Positions 17,970 through 24,170 of a stretch of DNA of 49,554 nucleotides are shown here, one piece after another. Each line of letters opens with the position of its first letter. Position 1 is the stretch's first letter. Location: assembly GCF_043195105.1 (NCBI RefSeq), contig NZ_JBAFWO010000018.1; one strand, written 5' to 3'. The notes beneath the pieces are model-generated. The model was not told the DNA's origin. It did not search any database and saw only the letters and a list, made by a program, of their open reading frames with translations. Both the position numbers and the translations under genes were made by a program. The DNA comes from NCEH01 sp002257205. GTDB taxonomy: Bacteria; Pseudomonadota; Alphaproteobacteria; Rhizobiales; Xanthobacteraceae.

Positions 17970-18617
17970 TCAGCCGAATTTCGCGGCCCGCGGCAGTGCG
18001 GCGGCGACGCTGGCGAGGTCGCGGATGGCGGTAAAATCGCCGGCGCGGATCAGATCGGCCGGCACCACCCAGGAGCCGCCCACCGCCACCACGTTCGGCA
18101 GCGCGAGATAGTTCGCCACATTGCCCGGCCCGATGCCGCCCGTGGGACAGAAGCGCAAATGCGGCAGCGGACCCGCCACCGATTTCAGGAAACCGACGCC
18201 GCCCGACGCCTCGGCGGGAAAGAATTTCAGCACCTCGAAGCCGAGGCCCGACAGCACCATGGCTTCGCTCGTGGTGGCGCAGCCGGGCAGCACCGGCACC
18301 GGCGCCTGCGCGAGGGATTCGGCGAAGCGGGGCGTCGTGCCGGGGCTCACAAGATAGGCGGCACCGGCCTCGATGGCGGCTTCCACCTGCGCCTGGTCGG
18401 TCACCGTGCCGGCGCCGGCGAGCGCACCTTCCACGTCGCGCACGATATGGCGGATGGCCTCCAGCGCCACCGGCGTGCGCAGCGTCACTTCGATCAGCGG
18501 CAACCCGCCCTGCACCAGCGCGCGGGCGAGCGGCACGGCATCTTCCAGGCGCTCGATCACCACCACCGGGATGACGGGCGCGCGGGCGACGAAGGGGAGC
18601 GGGCTTGGAAGGCTCAT
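17970..18617 (-). CDS. eda: KDPG/KHG aldolase (2-dehydro-3-deoxyphosphogluconate aldolase)
   Basis: 215 residues, the normal length of trimeric class I KDPG aldolases. The Schiff-base lysine is Lys131 in EVLKFFPAE, and the catalytic glutamate is Glu43 in LIEVTLRT; SPGTTP and CPTGGI are phosphate-binding loops. It cleaves KDPG to pyruvate and glyceraldehyde 3-phosphate in the Entner-Doudoroff pathway and may also cleave 4-hydroxy-2-oxoglutarate. It is convergent with kdgK rather than in an operon with it. The 176 bases upstream to the prepilin peptidase gene contain no other gene. Confidence 0.95.
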   Translation of the reverse strand: MSLPSPLPFVARAPVIPVVVIERLEDAVPLARALVQGGLPLIEVTLRTPVALEAIRHIVRDVEGALAGAGTVTDQAQVEAAIEAGAAYLVSPGTTPRFAESLAQAPVPVLPGCATTSEAMVLSGLGFEVLKFFPAEASGGVGFLKSVAGPLPHLRFCPTGGIGPGNVANYLALPNVVAVGGSWVVPADLIRAGDFTAIRDLASVAAALPRAAKFG

Positions 18618-18793
18618 GATGTGTCTCTCTCAACCGAGCCGCCTTTGAACCCCACCCGCCGGCCGCTGTCGAGGGGGCATCGCCCGAGGCAGGGGCACGC
18701 GGCCGCGGGTGTTGCGCGTCAAAGGGTTGAAACGATTTAAGAAATGCCCGGCGGAAAATCGGTGGCCCGTCGCGCGGCCTGTCGCGCGGACGG

Positions 18794-19270
18794 TCAGACC
18801 AAAGCGGTCATCAGGCTGGAGCTGGGGAACAGCGCCAGCCCTGCGCCGGCCAGCGCCACGCCATAGGGCAGGCTCCCGGCCATCCCGAGGCCGCGCCAGC
18901 CGCCCCGTGCCCAGAGCGTGACGCCGCCCACCAGCAGCGCGCCGAACAGGCCGCAGATCAAGGCGAAGGCCGGCAATTGGGAGGGATCGAGCCACAGGGC
19001 CAGCGCTGCGGCGAGCTTGGCGTCGCCCGCGCCGATGAGATCATGGGCGAACAGCCAGAAACCGGACGCCAGCACCCCCGCCGCCAGCATCAGCCGCAGC
19101 GGAAGGTCGCCCACCCGTCCCGAGGCGGCGAGCAGGGTGAAGCCGCAGGCAAGGGAGAGGATGACGAGATTGGGAATCACCCGCCATGACAAGTCGGTGG
19201 CGATCACCGCCGCGAGGGCCGCCGGAAACAGGCCGAGCACCAGCAGATGGTCGAGCGGGAAGAAGACCAC
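18794..19270 (-). CDS. cpaA: Prepilin peptidase (TadV/CpaA, family A24)
   Basis: 158 residues with five or six membrane helices. Both catalytic aspartates are visible: one in AVIATDLSWRVIPN and one in LIGAGDAKLAAALALW (the GxGD motif). These aspartyl proteases clip the short leader from Flp-type prepilins. The ORF stays open far upstream, but that part is out of character; the GTG at 19270 (VVFFPLDH) gives the usual CpaA length and starts five bases after the Flp pilin stop. A TTG overlapping that stop is an alternative. No other tad/cpa genes are in the window. Confidence 0.85.
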   Translation of the reverse strand: MVFFPLDHLLVLGLFPAALAAVIATDLSWRVIPNLVILSLACGFTLLAASGRVGDLPLRLMLAAGVLASGFWLFAHDLIGAGDAKLAAALALWLDPSQLPAFALICGLFGALLVGGVTLWARGGWRGLGMAGSLPYGVALAGAGLALFPSSSLMTALV

Positions 19271-19275
19271 GCCGC

Positions 19276-19440
19276 TCAATTGCCCGCCGCTGCGGCGCCA
19301 GCCTTCAGGCGCGCCAGGGTGAGGCCGATCTGGGTCAGCACAGTGACGATGGCGATCGACAGCCCGGCGGCGATCAGCCCGTATTCCAGGGCCGTCGAGC
19401 CATGTTGTTCTTTCACGAAGCGGGCCAGCAAGAGCTTCAT
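19276..19440 (-). CDS. flp: Flp-family type IVb pilin
   Basis: 54-residue prepilin, translated MKLLLARFVKEQHG then STALEYGLIAAGLSIAIVT and on to an alanine-rich end. The short basic leader ending in Gly14, followed by Ser1, Glu5 and Tyr6 of the mature chain, is the signature of Flp/Fap pilins, the subunit of tight-adherence (Tad) pili; cleavage after Gly14 by the adjacent CpaA is expected. GAGGG lies about ten bases before the ATG. The gene is immediately upstream of cpaA, so the two form a minimal processing pair. A short hairpin, GACGGCG-TGAGG-CGCCGTC, is found about 40-58 bases before the start codon. Confidence 0.88.
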   Translation of the reverse strand: MKLLLARFVKEQHGSTALEYGLIAAGLSIAIVTVLTQIGLTLARLKAGAAAAGN

Positions 19441-19599
19441 CGCACACCCTCGTCCGCGCTGTCCCGCGCGGCTGTCTCAGACGGCGTGAGGCGCCGTCCT
19501 TGGTTCGAACGCTAGGGGATGCTCCTTTGCCGAGTGGTAAACGCGCCCCGCCCGGCAGCTCTCGCGCCGGCACAGCTTGTGGGGAAGGTTAACGCTCCC

Positions 19600-20790
19600 T
19601 CAGCAGCGCTCGGCCGCGACCGGCTGCGCGCGAGCGTCTTGCCGCTGCGCGCGGGCGTCCAGCCGCTGCGAGACCAGTCCGAGCACGAGCGCCGCGCATG
19701 CGAGCGCGATGCCCACGAACGGCAGGTTCTGATAGGCGAGGCCGTGGGTGATGGCGATGGCGCCGATCCAGGCGCCGGCCGCATTGCCGAGGTTGAAGGC
19801 GCCCTGGTTGAGGGTGGAGGCAAGGTTCGGCGCCGAGGTGGCGGTATCCACCACGCGCAATTGCAGCAGCGGCACGAGCGCGAAGGCGAGCACGCCCCAC
19901 ACCGTGAGCACGGCGAGCGCCGGCGCGGGCCTGGTGCTCGCGGGCACGAACACCACCAGCACCGCGATCAGCACCACCAAGGTGCCGATCAGCGAGGGCA
20001 TGAGCCGCCAGTCGGCGAGCTTGCCGCCCAGCATGTTGCCGGCGGTCAGCCCCACCCCGAACAGCAGCAGCGCGCCGGTGATGGCGTTCGCGGATAGCCC
20101 CGTCACCTGCGCCAGCAGCGGCGAGATATAAGTGAAGACGCTGAACAGGCTGGCCGAGCACAGCACGCTGATCAGCATGGCCAGCGCCACCTGAACATCG
20201 CCCAGCACGCGGAATTCGCTGAGGATGCGCCCGCTTTTCATGGGCAGGCCGCGGGGCAGCAGCACCACCAAGGCGGCAAGCGCCGCGGCGCCGATGAGCG
20301 CCACCGCGAAGAAGGTGGAGCGCCAGCCGAGCCATTGGCCGAGCGCCGTTCCCGCCGGAACCCCGAGCACATTGGCGATGGTAAGGCCGGCGAACATGAG
20401 CGCGATCGCCTGCGCCCGCTTGTGGCGCAGCACCAGGTCTGCCGCCACCACCGAGCCGATGCCGAAGAAGGCGGCATGGCAGAAGGCGGTGACGATGCGC
20501 GCGCCCATCAGCAGGCCGTAGCTGGGCGCGAGCGCGCACAGGATGTTGCCGCCGATGAACACCGCCATCAGCCCCACCAAAGTGGTCTTGCGCGGCCAGT
20601 TGGCGGTGAGGATGGCGAGCAGCGGCGCGCCGATCACCACACCGAGCGCATAGCCGGTCACCAGAAGCCCGGCCTGCGGAATGGTGACGCCGAGGTCGCC
20701 GGCCACGTCGGGCAGAAGGCCCATGACCACGAATTCCGTGGTGCCGATGCCGAAGGCGGCGACGGCGAGGGACAGGAGCGACAAGGGCAT
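19600..20790 (-). CDS. MFS transporter, DHA1 (AraJ-like efflux) family
   Basis: 396 residues with about 12 transmembrane helices. The opening LAVAAFGIGTTEFVVMGLLPDVAGDLGVTIPQAG is almost a consensus for the AraJ/YdhP-type subgroup of drug:proton antiporters, and ARIVTAFCHAAFFGIGS is the usual TM4-5 region; ANVLGVPAGTALGQWLGWR is motif C-like. Such transporters export sugars, drugs or small metabolites; the substrate is unknown. ATG 20790 is preferred, with an in-frame ATG at 20826 as alternative. A TTGA-N6-TCAA box centred about 48 bases upstream of 20790 suggests FNR/FixK-type control. Confidence 0.88.
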   Translation of the reverse strand: MPLSLLSLAVAAFGIGTTEFVVMGLLPDVAGDLGVTIPQAGLLVTGYALGVVIGAPLLAILTANWPRKTTLVGLMAVFIGGNILCALAPSYGLLMGARIVTAFCHAAFFGIGSVVAADLVLRHKRAQAIALMFAGLTIANVLGVPAGTALGQWLGWRSTFFAVALIGAAALAALVVLLPRGLPMKSGRILSEFRVLGDVQVALAMLISVLCSASLFSVFTYISPLLAQVTGLSANAITGALLLFGVGLTAGNMLGGKLADWRLMPSLIGTLVVLIAVLVVFVPASTRPAPALAVLTVWGVLAFALVPLLQLRVVDTATSAPNLASTLNQGAFNLGNAAGAWIGAIAITHGLAYQNLPFVGIALACAALVLGLVSQRLDARAQRQDARAQPVAAERC

Positions 20791-20831
20791 GGGAACGTCC
20801 GCGCTGGGAGGGACCGGGCGAAGCATAAGAT

Positions 20832-20845
20832 TTGACTTTGATCAA
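20832..20845. promoter_or_regulatory. FNR/FixK-type box upstream of the MFS gene
   Basis: TTGACTTTGATCAA matches the FNR/FixK consensus TTGA(T/C)-N4-(G/A)TCAA. Its centre is about 48 bases from the MFS start codon, which would place a start site at +1 near 20797 for an activator bound at -41.5. It could also serve the divergent hydrolase at 21027. Match only; no functional evidence. Confidence 0.5.
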
Positions 20846-21026
20846 ATTGATGCGCCGCAGCAAGTGCGCTGCGGTAGTGCCAGCCATGCGGCGATGCAGC
20901 ATCGCGCCCTTTTGCCGAGGCCCTGCGTGCCTCATGCCGAATGGCGACGCCTTCGCATCGCGACAGCGCGCGCGTGTCTGATATGTTGCTGCAAAGCCGG
21001 GTTGGACGGGGCGGGAGACACGCGCC

Positions 21027-22226
21027 ATGGGTCTGTGGTTCAAGGACGATCTGTTTGAGGCCCAGTTCCTGCGCACGCTCGGCCACACCTATTATGGCGG
21101 CGCCGATATCGGCGAATGCCTCGCGCTCGCCGCCCGCATCCCGCAGGGCGACACCGAGCGCTGGCATGGCGAATGGAATACGCTCGCCGAACGGCTGTAC
21201 GACGCCGGCCAGGCGAGCCTTGCCGCCGGCCGGGGCACCAGCGCGCGCCAGGCGTTTCTGCGCGCCTCCAATTATTTCCGCGCCTCGTCCCTGTTCCTGC
21301 TGGCGGCGCCGGTCGACCCCCGTGCGGTCAAGGCCTATGAGCGCCAGGCCGAAGCCTTTGCCCGCGCCGGCGCGCTCATGGCCCATCCGGTGGAGAGCGT
21401 GCGCATCCCGTTCGAGGAGACGCGCCTTCACGGCCTGTTCCTGCGGCCTTCCGCCGACGACACGCCGCGCCCGACGCTGATCGTCACCGGCGGCTATGAC
21501 GGTACGGCGGAGGAGAACTTCTTCTTCAGCGGTGCGGCAGCGCTGGAGCGCGGCTATAATGTGCTGCTCTATGACGGGCCGGGGCAGGGCGAGGCGCTGT
21601 TCAAGCAGGGCCTGCATTTGCGGCCGGACTGGGAAAACGTGCTGCGGCCGGTGGTGGATTTCACCCTCGCCCAGCCGGGAGTGGACCCCGAGCGCATCGC
21701 GCTCTACGGCCTCAGCCTCGGCGGCTATCTGGCGGCGCGCGGCGCCAGTGGCGAGCCGCGCCTTGCCGCTTTGGTGGTCGATCCCGGTCAATATGCGCTG
21801 CTCGACGAGATGCGGGCGCGCCTGCCGCGCTGGCTCGGGCGCGGCCTGCCCAAGGGCAATCCCCTCACCCGCCGCCTGCTGAGCCGGATGATGGATCACA
21901 TGCTGCGCAGCCCCACCAAGGGCTGGGGCCTGCGGCGCGGCCTGTTCGTCAATGGCGTGGATACGCCGTGGGATTATGTGCAGTCCATCGCCGCCTTCAC
22001 CCTGGAGGGCCGCGCGCAGGAAATCGCTTGTCCCACCATGGTCTGCAAGGCGCAGGGCGACGCCATCGGCGCCACGGCGGAAAGCCTGTTCGAGCATCTC
22101 GCCTGCACCAAGCGGCTCGCGCTCTTCAAGGCGGAGGAGGGGGCCGCGGCGCATTGCGAGGGCGGCGCCCGCGCCCTGTTCAATCGCGAGATGTTCGACT
22201 GGCTGGATGCCGTGCTCGGGCGCTAG
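21027..22226 (+). CDS. Alpha/beta hydrolase with helical N-terminal domain
   Basis: 399 residues. The first 120 residues are helical (LGHTYYGGADIGECLALAARIP and QASLAAGRGTSARQAFLRASNYFRAS), then an alpha/beta-hydrolase fold with oxyanion region VTGGYDGTAEE, nucleophile elbow GLSLGGY (Ser230), a likely acid in CKAQGDAIG and a His in AAAHCEGG. This layout is that of the 2,6-dihydroxypseudooxynicotine hydrolase/FrsA-like group, in which several members cleave carbon-carbon bonds or esters. The true substrate is unknown. The start follows GGGAG. Divergent from the MFS gene. The stop codon is only three bases before a repeat element at 22230. Confidence 0.82.
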   Translation: MGLWFKDDLFEAQFLRTLGHTYYGGADIGECLALAARIPQGDTERWHGEWNTLAERLYDAGQASLAAGRGTSARQAFLRASNYFRASSLFLLAAPVDPRAVKAYERQAEAFARAGALMAHPVESVRIPFEETRLHGLFLRPSADDTPRPTLIVTGGYDGTAEENFFFSGAAALERGYNVLLYDGPGQGEALFKQGLHLRPDWENVLRPVVDFTLAQPGVDPERIALYGLSLGGYLAARGASGEPRLAALVVDPGQYALLDEMRARLPRWLGRGLPKGNPLTRRLLSRMMDHMLRSPTKGWGLRRGLFVNGVDTPWDYVQSIAAFTLEGRAQEIACPTMVCKAQGDAIGATAESLFEHLACTKRLALFKAEEGAAAHCEGGARALFNREMFDWLDAVLGR

Positions 22227-22229
22227 GAG

Positions 22230-22455
22230 GGATCGACATTCAATGGCGTGGTGTATCTTCGAGGAGCCTCACGGCACCTGCGCGCGGTTGTCTTGCTTTT
22301 ACCGTTCGTCATGGCCGGGCTGGTCCCGGCCATCCACGCCAGGTCGCCCGCGCGGGCCTTGAAAAGCTGGCGCCAGCGGTGCAGCGTGGATGCACGGGAC
22401 AAGCCCGTGCATGACGTTTCGCTCCTGAACTGCGTCAAGCCGTGAATGTCGATCC
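22230..22455. repeat. Nested inverted-repeat element (226 bp, 13-bp terminal repeats)
   Basis: Exact outer inverted repeats GGATCGACATTCA (22230-22242) and TGAATGTCGATCC (22443-22455) bound the element. Inside are two imperfect inverted copies of about 32 bp, CGTCATGGCCGGGC.. (22307-22338) and ..GCCCGTGCATGACG (22385-22416), each itself a hairpin (ATGGCCGGG/CCCGGCCAT and ATGCACGGG/CCCGTGCAT). It begins three bases after the hydrolase stop codon and contains no ORF of note. No clear target-site duplication was seen. It resembles the palindromic dispersed elements of alphaproteobacterial intergenes. Confidence 0.7.
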
Positions 22456-22472
22456 GGCCCTGTTCAATCAGG

Positions 22473-22497
22473 TAGAGGGCGATCGGATCGCGCTCTA
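22473..22497. repeat. Near-perfect palindrome of the TAGAGGGCGATC type
   Basis: TAGAGGGCGATC (22473-22484), one G, then GATCGCGCTCTA (22486-22497): a 12-bp inverted repeat with one mismatch, 11 bases before the holA stop codon. A degenerate relative is at 2236-2261. Confidence 0.55.
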
Positions 22498-22508
22498 AGC
22501 GGTGCCGT

Positions 22509-23534
22509 TCAGGCGGCGTCGCGGCGGCGCACGGCGAGGTTCAGCAGCACCCGTTCGGTGATCGGCTGGGCCATGGCGGCATTGCGCCGGCAGGCGAGGA
22601 CGGCGTCGTCCACGGTGAGGATGGCGCGCAGGCAGCGGTCCGGCGTGAACGCGCGTAAGGCCTTGTCCACCAGGGGCTTGCGGGAGAAATGCACGGCCGG
22701 GCGGGCCTGGTCGATCACCCGCTCGATCGAACTGCCGCCCTCCACCGCCAGCGCCATCTGGTGCAGCGCCATGAGCGCCCGCAGCAGCGCGCCGAGAATG
22801 GCGTCGGGCCGGGTCGCCGCGCCCCAGGCCTTGGCGAGCGCGGTGGCGGTCTGCGCCGGCTGGCCGGCGAGCGCGGCGTCCACCACATCGTCCATGGCGA
22901 GTGCGGAGGCATCGCCCACGATGAGCCGGACGTCTTCCAGCGTCACGCGCCCCTGCCCCTTGGCATAGAGCGCCAGCTTCTCGATCTCGCCGCGCGAGGC
23001 GAGGCGGTCGCCGCCGATGAGGGAGACCAGCAGGTCGCGCGCGTCGAGGTCGATGGCGAGGCCGGCTTCGCCCAGCATGGTATCGACGAGGCGCATCAGG
23101 TCGCGTTCGCCGTCGGCATAGCAGGGGATGGCGAGCGCATTCGGCGCGCCCTCGCATAAGGAGCGCAGTGGCGCGCCCTTCTTCAGGTCGCCGGCCTCCA
23201 CCACCACCAAGGCGTCGCACGGCTCCGCAAGCACGGGTTCGAGCGCGGGCACGAGGTTGCGGCTGCCGGCGCGCACCCACACCACGCGCTGCCCGCCGAA
23301 CAGGCCGATGGTGCGCGTCTCGTCCATAAGGCGCCGCGGATCGGAGGAGAGCTCGTCGCCGTCGAGCCGCACCACGGCGAACGGATCGCTGGTATCGGGC
23401 ACGGCGCGGCGCACGAGGGTGGCCGCGCGCTCACGCACCAGCCCCATGTCGGGGCCGTAGATCAGCACCACGGGACGCTTTGGATCGCGGCGAGCGAGGG
23501 CGGTATCGGCCTCGCCCGCGCGCACCGCAACCAT
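22509..23534 (-). CDS. holA: DNA polymerase III subunit delta
   Basis: 341 residues. The HolA N-terminal AAA+-like region begins at PVVLIYGPDMGLVRERAATLV, followed by PFAVVRLDGDELSSDPRRL and LFGGQRVVWVRAG, and the middle/C-terminal region (LASRGEIEKLALYAKGQGRVTLEDVRLIVGD) matches the delta domain III linker. The delta subunit opens the sliding clamp in the clamp-loader complex. It follows lptE by 3 bases in the leuS-lptE-holA order. In many relatives parA-parB lie immediately next to this cluster, but here a repeat element and a hydrolase follow instead. Confidence 0.94.
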   Translation of the reverse strand: MVAVRAGEADTALARRDPKRPVVLIYGPDMGLVRERAATLVRRAVPDTSDPFAVVRLDGDELSSDPRRLMDETRTIGLFGGQRVVWVRAGSRNLVPALEPVLAEPCDALVVVEAGDLKKGAPLRSLCEGAPNALAIPCYADGERDLMRLVDTMLGEAGLAIDLDARDLLVSLIGGDRLASRGEIEKLALYAKGQGRVTLEDVRLIVGDASALAMDDVVDAALAGQPAQTATALAKAWGAATRPDAILGALLRALMALHQMALAVEGGSSIERVIDQARPAVHFSRKPLVDKALRAFTPDRCLRAILTVDDAVLACRRNAAMAQPITERVLLNLAVRRRDAA

Positions 23535-23537
23535 GGG

Positions 23538-24170
23538 TCAGCGCGCCGGCGTGGTGGTGGCCGGAGTTGCGGCCGGCGGCGGCGCCACCGGCGGGCTGCC
23601 GGTCGGGGGGCCACCCGGAGCGGGCGTGCCGGTGGGGTTCTTGATGAAGAAGGCGGCCAGCTGCACCTTGATCTGGTCCGCGACCACCTGCGAGGCGCGG
23701 CTCTCCGCGTCGCGGGCGGAGCTGTAATTGGCGAAGCGCTGTTCGCTGACGTCGGTGGAGACCGCGGCGGCCGCCTTGCCGGAGGCGATCGGCGGCTTGG
23801 TCTCCTCGCCCGCGCGCACCAGCTTCCAATCGCCTTCCACGCGATAGGTCTTGGCTTCCGGCAGGCCCGACTGCGTATCGACGATGGCGAACGAACTGGA
23901 GGAGCGGACCGTGATGAACATCTTGTACGGCGCATTGGCGGGATTTCCCGCGCCGCCGGTGAGATTATAGATCAAGTCGTTGCGCAGATCGTTGCCGATG
24001 CGCCCGTTGATCTTGACGATCTCGATATCCTGCAGCCGCTCCTGCAGGGCAGGCCCGGCGACGGTGGAATTCGCCGCATACATGGGCTGGAAACAGCCGG
24101 CGAGCGCCCCGGAGAGGGCGCACACGAGGCCGAGGCGGGCGAATAGCGCGGCGCGATCAGGCGACAACAT
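23538..24170 (-). CDS. lptE: LPS-assembly lipoprotein LptE
   Basis: 210 residues. A lipoprotein signal peptide ends in the lipobox LAGC with lipidated Cys26; the rest matches the LptE/RlpB fold (FQPMYAANS, ALQERLQDIEIVKINGRIGNDLRNDLIYNLTGG). LptE sits inside the LptD outer-membrane barrel and helps insert lipopolysaccharide. The C-terminal tail (about 180-210) is very proline- and alanine-rich and low complexity, longer than in many homologues. Overlaps the leuS 3' end by 14 bases and precedes holA by 3 bases, so the three genes are translationally coupled. Confidence 0.92.
   Translation of the reverse strand: MLSPDRAALFARLGLVCALSGALAGCFQPMYAANSTVAGPALQERLQDIEIVKINGRIGNDLRNDLIYNLTGGAGNPANAPYKMFITVRSSSSFAIVDTQSGLPEAKTYRVEGDWKLVRAGEETKPPIASGKAAAAVSTDVSEQRFANYSSARDAESRASQVVADQIKVQLAAFFIKNPTGTPAPGGPPTGSPPVAPPPAATPATTTPAR

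Noticed and set aside
19500..19515. GGTTCGAAC resembling a tRNA T-loop
   Set aside because: No 5-bp T stem, acceptor stem or anticodon arm can be built around it on either strand.
19535..19600. GG-N10-GC spacing upstream of flp as a sigma-54 promoter
   Set aside because: Only the spacing fits; the TGGCAC and TTGC bases around it do not, and such spacing is common by chance in GC-rich DNA.
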